DNA of 64,000 bases from Bradyrhizobium sp. CCBAU 51627 (GTDB taxonomy: Bacteria; Pseudomonadota; Alphaproteobacteria; Rhizobiales; Xanthobacteraceae): NCBI RefSeq assembly GCF_028128765.1, contig NZ_LBJG01000024.1, forward strand, positions 434,001-498,000. The letters are read 5' to 3'. The translations under genes were made by a program, and so were the position numbers. Of the stretch, positions 9,069-18,304 are shown piece by piece; positions within the stretch are counted from its first letter, which is position 1, and each line of letters begins with the position of its first letter. Below the pieces are notes generated by a model. The model did not search any database, was not told the origin of the DNA, and saw only the letters and a list, made by a program, of their open reading frames with translations.

Positions 9069-10313
9069 CTAGTTCGAGAGCTTGATGAAGCTCGGGAACT
9101 TGATCTCGACCTTGGCGACGTCCTTGGGCCAGACCGCGCTCTGCTTGCCGTCCTGCCATTGCAGCATCAGCCCGGTGATCAGGCCCTTGCCGTATTTGAG
9201 CGAGTGCGTGAACGGATCGTCCTTGCCGTAGAACTGGACGCGCCCGATCGTACCTTCCCAGTCGGTCTTCTCCAGCGCATCGACCAGCTTGTCGGCATCG
9301 CTCGAGCCGGCGCGCTTCACCGCGTCGGCGATGTAATAGACCTCGTCATAGGCGGTGTAGCCGGCATAGGACGGGTAGTTACCGAACTTCTTTCTGAAAT
9401 TTTCGGCGAACGGCACCGACTTCGGCGTGACCGCGACGCCGGGTCCCGAGACGCCCTGATAGAGCACGCCTTCGGCGGCCTGGTTGGTGTCCTTGCCGAA
9501 GGTCTCGTTGGTGGCCTGCGAGGAGATGCCGAACATCGGGATCGGCACCTGCTGGTTCTTCCACTGCACCGTCGGCTGCACGCCGACATGGGAGATGCCG
9601 GTGATGATCACGTCGGGCTTGGCACCCTCGATCTTGTTGAAGATCGGGGTGAAGTCGGTGGTGTCGGGCGAGAAGCGGATGTGGTCCAGCACCTTCAGCC
9701 CGATCTTGGGGAGGCATTCCTCGTAGCCGATGTCGAGCGGCTTGGTCCAGGCGGCGTCCTCGCTCATGATCACGGCCGACTTCATGTGCAGCTTGTCGAC
9801 GAGGAGGTCCTTTGCGGCATCGCAGACCGAAAGCGCCAGCGCCGCCGAGGTCAGGTAGCCGTGGAAGGTGTACTTGTTCTTCTCGTAGTCGGCATGGACG
9901 CTCTTGCTGATCTCGTTGGAGGCCGCACCCGGCGTCACGAACGGCGTCTTCAGCCGCGCCGCCCAGGGCTCCAGCGCCAGCACCACCTCGCTGATGTAGC
10001 TGGCGATAACCGCATTGACCTTGTCCTCGTTCACCGCGCGCTGGAAGGCGCGCACCGAGTCGGCGGAGGAGGAGTGGTTGTCGTAGGAGATGATCTCGAT
10101 CTTGCGGCCATCGACGCCGCCGGCGGCATTGATCTCGTCAGCGGCGAGCTGAGCCGCTTGAGGGATCGACGCGCCGGCAATCGCCTGCGCTTCCGCGATC
10201 ACGCCGATCCGAAGCGGATCGGCGGCAAAGGCCGCACCTGAGGCTGCCAGCGATACGGCCGTCGCGGCCGCACCAAACGCAATTCGCAATACACCAGAGA
10301 GTGGTTTAATCAT
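9069..10313 (-). CDS. Branched-chain-type ABC transporter substrate-binding protein (LivK-like), first gene of operon
   Basis: 414 residues. Residues 1-30 form a signal peptide (AASGAAFAADP), followed by the periplasmic fold opening LRIGVIAEAQAIAGASIPQ. ATG 10313 has GGGAGAG upstream. It is a paralogue of the protein at 4422-5657, and the two genes bracket the permease/ATPase genes, so one transporter probably serves two related ligands. The 208 bases upstream contain the likely operon promoter, but no box is clear enough to name. Confidence 0.9.
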   Translation of the reverse strand: MIKPLSGVLRIAFGAAATAVSLAASGAAFAADPLRIGVIAEAQAIAGASIPQAAQLAADEINAAGGVDGRKIEIISYDNHSSSADSVRAFQRAVNEDKVNAVIASYISEVVLALEPWAARLKTPFVTPGAASNEISKSVHADYEKNKYTFHGYLTSAALALSVCDAAKDLLVDKLHMKSAVIMSEDAAWTKPLDIGYEECLPKIGLKVLDHIRFSPDTTDFTPIFNKIEGAKPDVIITGISHVGVQPTVQWKNQQVPIPMFGISSQATNETFGKDTNQAAEGVLYQGVSGPGVAVTPKSVPFAENFRKKFGNYPSYAGYTAYDEVYYIADAVKRAGSSDADKLVDALEKTDWEGTIGRVQFYGKDDPFTHSLKYGKGLITGLMLQWQDGKQSAVWPKDVAKVEIKFPSFIKLSN

Positions 10314-10521
10314 TTTGTTCTCTCCCTTGAACCAAGCTTCTTTGAGCTATTGGGCCGCGACTATAACGGGGAGAGAATCCTCGGCAAGCAAAACTGTATT
10401 CAGGATTGTACGATGGGGACTAAAGTCTAGCGCTTGCGCAAAGACCGGGCAGTGCTGGTTTATTTCGGCAGGTCAGGCATGCACTGGCTCTTGGAACAGG
10501 GCCGATCTGCCAGGAGCGTGT

Positions 10522-11136
10522 TCACGCCGGAATCGAGCATTCAACCCGATGAACTTCACGGACGGCATCGCGATCCGCGATCCGCGCGTGATGTGTGATC
10601 AGGTGCGGGTAGGCGCGCATATCGAACCCGACACGAGACGTCCAGCCCATCATCGCATACAAGCCGACGTCGGCAATCGAGTAGTCCTTGCCCAGCAGAT
10701 ATTCACGTGTCGACAGATGCTGCTCGATGAAGGCGAAGCGTTCCTTCAGGCGTTCCCGGAAAACATTCTTCGCTGGTTCGTCCAGTCCTGCGTAAAACAA
10801 TGGACCAAGGCCTCCCTTGTGTAGCTCGCTGGACAGGAAGTTCAACCAGGCTTGAAGTCTTGCCCGCTCGATGGTTCCAGGCGGTGGCGCGAGGCCTCCG
10901 GTCGAGTCGCGGTCCGCGATGTACTGCGCGATTGCAGCGGCCTCCAGAAGCAAGCTGCCGTCATCGAGCAGTAAAGCCGGCACGTAGCCCAGCGGGTTGA
11001 TGGCCCTGTAGTCTCCACCATCCGCCATCTTCTTGCTGGCCTCATCGACTCTTACGGCGACAAAGCAAAGGCCGCTCTCAAGCAAGGCGACATGGGGCAT
11101 AAGCGATATCGTGCCCGGCGCGTAGTACAGTTTCAT
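10522..11136 (-). CDS. Glutathione S-transferase family protein
   Basis: 204 residues, the usual length for bacterial GSTs. The thioredoxin-like N-terminal domain (1-80) opens MKLYYAPGTISLMPHVALLE, with the cis-Pro block GYVPALLLDDGSLLLEAAAIAQYI and the Glu-Ala/Ser pair that contacts glutathione; the all-helical domain fills the rest (YLLGKDYSIADVGLYAM). The Ser/Thr near residue 9-11 rather than Cys suggests a non-beta class. Its start overlaps the stop of the kdsB-like gene by four bases, so the two are co-translated, although no biochemical link is obvious. Confidence 0.88.
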   Translation of the reverse strand: MKLYYAPGTISLMPHVALLESGLCFVAVRVDEASKKMADGGDYRAINPLGYVPALLLDDGSLLLEAAAIAQYIADRDSTGGLAPPPGTIERARLQAWLNFLSSELHKGGLGPLFYAGLDEPAKNVFRERLKERFAFIEQHLSTREYLLGKDYSIADVGLYAMMGWTSRVGFDMRAYPHLITHHARIADRDAVREVHRVECSIPA

Positions 11137-11876
11137 GGCACTCTCGCCGCCAAAAGCTCGCGGGCGCGCTCGAGATCGGCCAGCGTGTCCACCCCGAGCG
11201 GCTCGGTCTCGATCACCTTGGCGTCCATCCGCATGCCGTGCTCGATTGCTCGGAGCTGTTCGAGGCTTTCGCGCTGCTCGAGGACGCCCCGCGGCAAGTC
11301 GACATATTTCGCCAGCGCCTCACGGCGATAGGTGTACATGCCGACGTGATGATAGTGCTTGCCGACGCCCGAGGGGATCACGGCCCTGCTGAAATAGACC
11401 GCGCGACCGACGGTCTCTCCCGGCTGGATCGCAAGGGCGATCTTCACGACGCTGGGTGCCTGGAGCTCGATGGGATCCTCGATCTCGGTGGCGAGCGTCG
11501 CGATCGAACAATCGGCATGCCGGGACAACGGCTCCATCGTCGCCCGTATGGTCGCCGGATCGATGGTCGGCAGGTCGCCCTGAAGTACGATGACGACATC
11601 ATATGCCGCGTCCGCGTCGGTCCGCTGCAACGCCGCGTACGCGCGATCGGACCCCGTCGGGAGGTTCGGGTCAGTCAGGACCGCGTGGCCGCCCAGGCCG
11701 GCTATGACATCCACGATCGCCTGATCTCCACAGGCGACGACGACGGGGCCGATGTCGGCCTCGAGACCGCTTCGCCAAACGTGGGCGATCATTGGCTGAC
11801 CGTTGATCTCCGTCAGCGCCTTGCCTGGGAGCCTGGTCGAACCCAGCCGGGTCGGTATGATGACGATCGGACGCAT
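11133..11876 (-). CDS. kdsB: 3-deoxy-manno-octulosonate cytidylyltransferase (CMP-Kdo synthetase)
   Basis: 247 residues. It activates Kdo with CTP for lipid A-core assembly. Family marks: PTRLGSTRLPGKAL near the N terminus (CTP loop), VVACGDQAI, LPTGSDRAYAAL, LQGDLPTIDP (usually QGDEP) and HHVGMYTYRREAL with PRGVLEQRESLEQLRAIEHG. ATG 11876 is preceded by GAGGG; an in-frame Met fourteen codons upstream lacks a ribosome site and would add non-conserved sequence. Cytoplasmic. First gene of a two-gene unit with the GST. Confidence 0.9.
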   Translation of the reverse strand: MRPIVIIPTRLGSTRLPGKALTEINGQPMIAHVWRSGLEADIGPVVVACGDQAIVDVIAGLGGHAVLTDPNLPTGSDRAYAALQRTDADAAYDVVIVLQGDLPTIDPATIRATMEPLSRHADCSIATLATEIEDPIELQAPSVVKIALAIQPGETVGRAVYFSRAVIPSGVGKHYHHVGMYTYRREALAKYVDLPRGVLEQRESLEQLRAIEHGMRMDAKVIETEPLGVDTLADLERARELLAARVP

Positions 11877-11918
11877 TGGAACCCTCTTCGTGAAGAGCCG
11901 GTTTGGCTGGCAAGTCAA

Positions 11919-11945
11919 AGGCGCCAGCGGGACACGCTGGCGCCT
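11919..11945 (-). terminator. Terminator hairpin of the Tat-exported SMP-30 gene
   Basis: Perfect 11-bp stem AGGCGCCAGCG / CGCTGGCGCCT with a 5-base loop, 25 bases after the stop codon on the minus strand, followed by TTGACTTG. Likely Rho-independent, though the T run is weak. Confidence 0.65.
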
Positions 11946-11969
11946 CGTCGCAATTCGATCGCGGGCCGC

Positions 11970-13172
11970 TCAGCCCGGACCCGCCCCCTGCGTCGCGGTG
12001 TACACTGCGTAGAGCGACTGGCTCGCGGCCATGAACAGGCGGTTGCGCTTGGGGCCGCCGAAGGTGATGTTGCCGCAGACTTCCGGCAGGCGAATGCGGC
12101 CGAGCAGTTTGCCCTCCGGCGACCAAACCGTCACGCCATTATAGCCGACGGCGCGGCCGGCATTGCTGGATGCCCAGACATTGCCGTTGACGTCGCAGCG
12201 CACGCCGTCAGGCCCGCACTTCACGCCGTCGATCATGAAGTCGCTGAACCTCTTCTGGTTCGATAGCTTGTTGTCGCTGCCGACATCGAACACGAAGACA
12301 TCGCCCTTGCCGCCGGGGCCGGTGTCGCCCGGGCCCTTGCCGGTCGAGACGACGTACAGCTTCTTGTAGTCAGGCGAGAAGCACAGGCCGTTCGGGTCGG
12401 GCACCTGGTCCTCGCTGACGACGAGATCGACGCGGCCCGAGGGGTCGATGCGATAGCAATTGGTCGGCAGTTCGCGCTTCTTCGGCATGAAGTCGGCCGG
12501 CTGCCCCATCCTGGGATTGAGCTTGCCGCCCGAATCGGGCTCGCCTTCGTAGAGCTGCCCGCCATAGGGCGGATCGGTGAACCAATAGCTGCCGTCGGGA
12601 TGCGCGACGACGTCGTTCGGCGAGTTCAGCTTCTTGCCGTTGTAATTGTCGCACAACACGGTGGCGGTACCGTCGTTCTCGTAGCGTGTCACCCGCCGCG
12701 TCAGATGCTCGCAGGAGAGCTGGCGGCCCTGGAAGTCGAATGAATTGCCGTTGCTGTAGTTCGACGGCGCGCGGAACACGCTGACGTGGCCATCATCCTC
12801 GCTCCAGCGCATCTGCCTGTTGTTGGGAATGTCGCTCCACAAGAGATAGCGGCCTTGTGCGCTCCATGCCGGACCTTCGGCCCAGAGCACGCCGGTGTAG
12901 AGCCGCTTGATCGCGGTGTTGGGCTGGGCAAGATTGTTGAAGGAAGGATCGACGGCGATGATGTCGGGGTCCCAGAAATAGGTGGTCGGCGCGCCGCGCG
13001 GACTGAAGTCGCGCGGGGGTGTCGTGATCGTCGTCGGTGGCGCAGCGGGACCGGTCTGGGCCAGCGCGGTGCCCGTTCCGGCCATCGTCGCTGCGGCACC
13101 GAGCGCGAGGCCCTGAACCAGCGTCCGTCGTGAAAGCGCAAGCTCCTGCTCACGCTGCTGTTGGCGTGTCAT
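11970..13172 (-). CDS. Exported SMP-30/gluconolactonase family protein with Tat signal
   Basis: 400 residues. The N terminus carries a twin-arginine signal (SRRTLVQGLALGAAATMAG, residues 14-32), then a proline-rich linker and the six-bladed propeller from about residue 85. Conserved blocks are WAEGPAW (metal Glu), KKLNSPNDVVAHPDGSYWFT, DPNGLCFSPDYKKLYVV and CDVNGNVWAS. ATG 13172 has GGGAGG upstream. It resembles the cytoplasmic lactonase at 3357-4256 in propeller blocks but is longer and secreted folded, so it probably acts on lactones in the periplasm. Substrate unknown. Confidence 0.9.
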   Translation of the reverse strand: MTRQQQREQELALSRRTLVQGLALGAAATMAGTGTALAQTGPAAPPTTITTPPRDFSPRGAPTTYFWDPDIIAVDPSFNNLAQPNTAIKRLYTGVLWAEGPAWSAQGRYLLWSDIPNNRQMRWSEDDGHVSVFRAPSNYSNGNSFDFQGRQLSCEHLTRRVTRYENDGTATVLCDNYNGKKLNSPNDVVAHPDGSYWFTDPPYGGQLYEGEPDSGGKLNPRMGQPADFMPKKRELPTNCYRIDPSGRVDLVVSEDQVPDPNGLCFSPDYKKLYVVSTGKGPGDTGPGGKGDVFVFDVGSDNKLSNQKRFSDFMIDGVKCGPDGVRCDVNGNVWASSNAGRAVGYNGVTVWSPEGKLLGRIRLPEVCGNITFGGPKRNRLFMAASQSLYAVYTATQGAGPG

Positions 13173-13489
13173 TCGCGTCCTCCCAGTCTTGTTCGGCTGG
13201 CCGGTTGATCCGGCCGAGCAAAGCAAAGGTTAGTCCGGTCTGCGGCTGGTTGCGAGCGCTAGACTTGCAGCCTCTCCGCGCGATTTCCTTGATGTTGCCA
13301 AATTCGTTCTGCGCCAGCTGAGTGATGTCACGTATGATGTCGGGACATTTGCGCATGGCTGTTCAGCTGTGCATGAGGCGACAATTCGCCTCGTTCGGCG
13401 AGGTTTAACCGGGCCCCACTTTAGACCCTGTCAAGCCTTGACCTTGCCCCTATTGCTGCGCAGAAAACCTGGGAGAGAGGTTGCTGCCA
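13173..13489. other. Divergent intergenic region
   Basis: 317 bases between the minus-strand SMP-30 gene and the plus-strand small membrane protein. No protein, RNA gene or clear operator is visible. It should hold promoters for both directions. A ribosome site (GAGAGAGG) closes it on the right. Confidence 0.6.
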
Positions 13490-13738
13490 ATGGTACAAGG
13501 CATCATCACATTGATCGTGTTGCTCGGGATCGCCTATGCGGCCGGCTATTTGACGCGCGATCTGAAGTCGCGCAGACGGCGTGCCGCGGCGCGCCGCTCA
13601 AGCGGCTACACCCAGCCGGACTGGCTCAGCCCTACGGTCCCCGCCAACACCAATGAGACGCCATCCCGCGCCGTCGGTGAACTCGGCCAGATGCTGGATC
13701 GCTGGGAAAGTAGAGCGCGCTTGCGTCGCGCGGGGTAG
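13490..13738 (+). CDS. Small single-pass membrane protein, function unknown
   Basis: 82 residues: MVQGIITLIVLLGIAYAAG forms one N-terminal membrane helix, followed by a basic patch (LKSRRRRAAARR) and a polar tail ending in LGQMLDRWESRARLRRAG. By the positive-inside rule the basic tail is cytoplasmic. ATG 13490 is preferred over the TTG three codons earlier because GAGAGAGG lies 9 bases before the ATG, the right spacing. Not recognised as a named family. Confidence 0.65.
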   Translation: MVQGIITLIVLLGIAYAAGYLTRDLKSRRRRAAARRSSGYTQPDWLSPTVPANTNETPSRAVGELGQMLDRWESRARLRRAG

Positions 13739-14057
13739 GCGGTCTCGATCCTTCGTGACCCGGCTGCGAGCGGCACAATCCCTTGCATTGCCGACGGGCA
13801 GAACACCCACCCGCAAGGTCAGTCGCTTCGTCGCAAGACATTTCCACTTTCCCGAAATCTGGATTGTCGCGTGGCTCGTCCATCCTGATCCGGCGAAGCG
13901 GGAGGGCGTGCCGCACGCCAATCAGGTCAGCCCCTCTGACCATCTTTTGGCGTTGCGGTTGCGGCCGTTTCTCGTCTAGAAACGACGCGCTGAGCCTTCC
14001 CGGCAACCAACCGTCAACGGTTTTGACCGAGGATTTGGGGCTCAAAAGGGTCTGGTA

Positions 14058-14177
14058 ATGCTGATTCGCGGCCAAATCGATGGGATTTCGGGGGAGGTGG
14101 CTCTGGCCGCCGCCACGATCCCGGCCGCGCTGTTGCCCACCCTCCTTCTTGGCGGCCTTCTTCTTACTTGCCCCTGA
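14058..14177 (+). CDS. Leucine-rich leader peptide of leuA (attenuator ORF)
   Basis: A 39-residue ORF from ATG 14058 to TGA 14175-14177, with AAAAGGG 7 bases upstream. Ten of 39 residues are leucine and eight of the last 15 (residues 25-39, ALLPTLLLGGLLLTCP with the preceding Ala), in two Leu triplets and a Leu pair. It lies 109 bases before the leucine biosynthesis gene leuA, and its last codons form one arm of a hairpin. This is the layout of transcription attenuation: ribosome stalling at Leu codons under leucine shortage would change RNA folding. The peptide itself probably has no other role. Confidence 0.8.
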   Translation: MLIRGQIDGISGEVALAAATIPAALLPTLLLGGLLLTCP

Positions 14178-14246
14178 GGGCCGGCTGGGCGCCACGCGCC
14201 TGGGCACTCAGGGGTTGGTCGAGATCACCGGACACCTCAAGCGCCC
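14171..14246 (+). promoter_or_regulatory. Leader-RNA hairpins between leader peptide and leuA
   Basis: CCCCTGAG (14171-14178, covering the leader stop codon) pairs with CTCAGGGG (14207-14214), enclosing an inner hairpin GGCGC / GCGCC (14188-14200). GGGCGC (14187-14192) can instead pair with GCGCCC (14241-14246). Mutually exclusive pairings of this kind are what an attenuator needs. No clean U run follows, so whether the switch acts on transcription or on leuA translation is open. Confidence 0.6.
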
Positions 14247-14286
14247 TTAAGACTGACGGCGCGAAAGCTCAAAAGGAAATCTGATA

Positions 14287-15849
<1,563 letters not shown>

Positions 15850-15864
15850 CGGTTGCCTGCTTCG

Positions 15865-15916
15865 CCTCTCCCGCATCCGCCTTCGCCAAGGCTTCAGCGG
15901 ACAAGAGCGGGAGAGG
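15865..15916 (+). terminator. Long imperfect hairpin after leuA
   Basis: CCTCTCCCGC (15865-15874) pairs with GCGGGAGAGG (15907-15916); CCGC/GCGG and CTTcgccAAG extend pairing inside. No T run follows. It may be a terminator or a dispersed palindromic repeat unit. Confidence 0.5.
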
Positions 15917-16052
15917 AGCGCAGCGGCGTTCACATGAATAGCTGCCCTGCTAACGACCGATAGCGGCTCGATGCGTGAGCCGCTATTGATGTTTCCGGCT
16001 AGAGGATAGGCGGCCGTGTTGGGCTGCCCAAAACAACAACAAGGGAGACATC

Positions 16053-17054
16053 ATGCGCACCTTCGCGATCGCGGCGTCCGTCGCCGCACTGGCATTTGGC
16101 CTTGCCGGCCCAGCCAGCGCCGACCCGATCATCATCAAATTCAGCCATGTCGTCGCGACCGACACGCCGAAGGGCAAGGCGTCCGAGAAATTCAAGGAGC
16201 TCGCCGAGAAGTACACGAACGGCAGGGTCAAGGTCGAGGTCTATCCGAACTCGACGCTGTACAAGGACAAGGAAGAGCTCGAGGCGTTGCAGCTCGGCAG
16301 CGTGCAGATGCTGGCGCCGTCCAACTCGAAATTCGGTCCGCTCGGCATTCGCGAGTTCGAGGTGTTCGATCTGCCCTACATCCTCCCTGATTTGAAGACG
16401 CTGCGGAAGGTCACGGAAGGCCCGCTTGGGGCCAGGCTGCTCAAGCTGCTCGAACCGAAGGGCATCACCGGGCTCGCCTATTGGGACAACGGCTTCAAGC
16501 AGATGAGCGCCAACAAGAAGCTGATCGCGCCAGCCGACTACCAGGGTGTCAAATTCCGCATCCAGTCCTCGCGCGTGCTGCAGGCGCAGTTCAAGGCGCT
16601 CGGCTCGCTGCCGCAGGTGATGGCGTTCTCTGAGGTCTACCAGGCGCTGCAGACCGGGGTGGTCGATGGCCAGGAGAACACCTGGTCGAACATCTATACC
16701 CAGAAGATGCACGAGGTGCAGAAGTACATCACCGAGACCAATCACGGCTACATCGGCTACGTCGTGATCGTGAACAAGAAGTTCTGGGACGATCTGCCGG
16801 CCGACATCCGCGACGAGCTGTCGAAGGCGATGAAGGAAGCGACCGACTTCAACAACGCGCAGTCGCAGAAGGAGAACGAGGACGCGCTCGCCGAGATCAA
16901 GAAGAGCGGCAAGAGCGAGATCATCAAGCTCACGCCGGAGCAGGACGAGGCGATGCGCAAGGCGATGGAGCCGGTCTACAAGGACGCCGCAAGCCGCGTC
17001 GGCCAGCCGCTGATCGACGAATTCCAGAAGCAAGCCAAAAGCACGACGAACTGA
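16053..17054 (+). CDS. TRAP transporter solute-binding protein (DctP family)
   Basis: 333 residues with a signal peptide (1-23, cleavage near PASADP). Family marks: IKFSHVVATDTPKGKASEKFKELAEKYTNG at the start of the mature protein (key part shown; HVV and the K-rich helix), FEVFDLPY, and the signature arginine region GVKFRIQSSRVLQAQFKALGS, whose Arg binds the substrate carboxylate, then FSEVYQALQTGVVDGQENTW. It should deliver a C4-dicarboxylate or similar organic acid to a DctQM permease, but no permease genes are adjacent, so it is an orphan here. Ends in a strong terminator. Confidence 0.92.
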   Translation: MRTFAIAASVAALAFGLAGPASADPIIIKFSHVVATDTPKGKASEKFKELAEKYTNGRVKVEVYPNSTLYKDKEELEALQLGSVQMLAPSNSKFGPLGIREFEVFDLPYILPDLKTLRKVTEGPLGARLLKLLEPKGITGLAYWDNGFKQMSANKKLIAPADYQGVKFRIQSSRVLQAQFKALGSLPQVMAFSEVYQALQTGVVDGQENTWSNIYTQKMHEVQKYITETNHGYIGYVVIVNKKFWDDLPADIRDELSKAMKEATDFNNAQSQKENEDALAEIKKSGKSEIIKLTPEQDEAMRKAMEPVYKDAASRVGQPLIDEFQKQAKSTTN

Positions 17055-17076
17055 TCTTTACGGACGATGAATGAAG

Positions 17077-17107
17077 GCTTCCGCGCGGGCTGCACGGAAG
17101 CTTTTTT
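17077..17107 (+). terminator. Rho-independent terminator of the TRAP binding-protein gene
   Basis: GCTTCCG (17077-17083) pairs with CGGAAGC (17095-17101), followed directly by six T (17102-17107). Confidence 0.9.
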
Positions 17108-17247
17108 GTTGCGAATGATTTCCGGTTGCGGCTGGAGGTAAAATCGAGCGTTACATCTTCGTAAGATCGTCCTGTCTGTCCAAGTTGTAAGTTGCACGTC
17201 AGCCCGCCGGCGCCCATCTTCGGAACATCCTTCCAGAGGAGGTTCTC

Positions 17248-17832
17248 ATGAGGAAGTTCACCATCGCCGCCATTGCCGTGCTCAGCATCGCCGGCTCGGG
17301 CGCGGTCTACGCCCAATTTCATCGTCCGTGGATGGAGCACTTCCACCACATGCGGATGAACCCGGAAGACCGCGCCGCCTTCGTCGACGCGCGGATCGCC
17401 GCCGTCCATGCCGGGCTGAAGCTCAACGCCGATCAGGAGAAGCTGTGGCCGCCGGTCGAAGCCGCCGTGCGTGATTTCGCCAAGCTGCGCATCGACCGTG
17501 CCAATGCGCGGATGAACGTCGCTCCTGCTGACGCCGACAAGCCTGACGATCCGGTCGCCCGCCTGCGCCAGCGTGCCGACGACATGGCTGCGAGCTCAGC
17601 GGCGCTGAAGAAGATCGCGGACGCCGCCGACCCGCTCTACAAGACCCTCGATGACGGCCAGAAGCGCCGTCTCGCGGTGCTGACCCGCCACCGCGGCCCG
17701 TTCGGCGACGGCGAGGACGGCCCGCGCCACCACTTCATGGAGCGCGGCATGGACCGCATGATGGAGCGTGGCATGGACCACTTCCGCGGCGGCGACCGCG
17801 ATGACGGCCCGGATCGGGAGGGGCGGCTTTGA
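17248..17832 (+). CDS. Spy/CpxP-like (LTxxQ) periplasmic protein
   Basis: 194 residues. A signal peptide (1-22, ending AVYAQ) precedes a helical, Met/His-rich body: HRPWMEHFHHMRM, then LKLNADQEKLWPPVEAAVRDFAKLR and LYKTLDDGQKRRLAVLTRH, which match the paired LTxxQ-type motifs of the Spy/CpxP family. The C terminus (about 150-194) is low-complexity with repeats of MERGMDRM and DDGP. Family members are periplasmic chaperones or metal/stress sensors. GGAGG at 17237-17241 serves ATG 17248. Histidine and methionine content hints at metal contact (inference). Confidence 0.8.
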   Translation: MRKFTIAAIAVLSIAGSGAVYAQFHRPWMEHFHHMRMNPEDRAAFVDARIAAVHAGLKLNADQEKLWPPVEAAVRDFAKLRIDRANARMNVAPADADKPDDPVARLRQRADDMAASSAALKKIADAADPLYKTLDDGQKRRLAVLTRHRGPFGDGEDGPRHHFMERGMDRMMERGMDHFRGGDRDDGPDREGRL

Positions 17833-17891
17833 GCCGCCCGGGATTTTGCAGGTATCAACCCTGGAGAAGCCGCTGGAATCCAGCGGCTTTT
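17821..17891 (+). terminator. Two consecutive terminator hairpins
   Basis: GGGCGGCT (17821-17828) / AGCCGCCC (17832-17839) spans the stop codon of the Spy-like gene and is followed by GGGATTTT. A second hairpin AAGCCGCTGG (17867-17876) / CCAGCGGCTT (17880-17889) with a 3-base loop ends in a T run. Confidence 0.85.
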
Positions 17892-17999
17892 CGCATTTCC
17901 GGGGCTGTGGAAGAACCTTGGAAAACATGCGCCACATCGCTTGCCAGACCCGGATCGCTTTGCTAAACGACCGGCCTCGCAAGGCATTGACCGCCTTTC

Positions 18000-18075
<76 letters not shown>

Positions 18076-18089
18076 CTCTCAAGGGATTG

Positions 18090-18107
18090 GCCCGCAAGGG
18101 CTTTTTT
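18090..18107 (+). terminator. Terminator after tRNA-Lys
   Basis: GCCC-GCAA-GGGC (18090-18101) followed by six T. Confidence 0.85.
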
Positions 18108-18135
18108 CATTTTTACGACAGAACAAACCGGGTCT

Positions 18136-18178
18136 CGTGCGACGCTTTTTGTGGTCGCACGTCGCACGCCGTGCGACG
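18136..18178. repeat. Cluster of GTGCGAC / GTCGCAC repeats beside the integration site
   Basis: Four copies in 43 bases: CGTGCGACG (18136-18144 and 18170-18178) direct, and GGTCGCACG (18153-18161) and CGTCGCACG (18160-18168) inverted. They lie between the tRNA and the 3' end of the integrase. Possible recombinase or excisionase arm sites, by position only. Confidence 0.5.
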
Positions 18179-18304
18179 AGTCTGTATCGTTCTCTGAATG
18201 TTCTTTGTGGCACTTTGTAGGAGACGGTTGCAACCGGCGAGGGTATCACCGACATAAACAGAGCACACGGGCTGTCGCCGAACGAGGTTCGGCCGGTCCC
18301 GCAG

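Noticed and set aside
9012-10241. Plus-strand frame opposite the second binding protein
   Set aside because: Antisense shadow of a gene with signal peptide and clear homologue.
14023-14046. TTGACC as -35 box for leuA
   Set aside because: A TTGACC is present before the leader ORF, but no AT-rich -10 lies at the right distance.
15999-17033. Minus-strand frame opposite the TRAP binding protein
   Set aside because: Shadow; Leu/Arg/Asp-rich without motifs.
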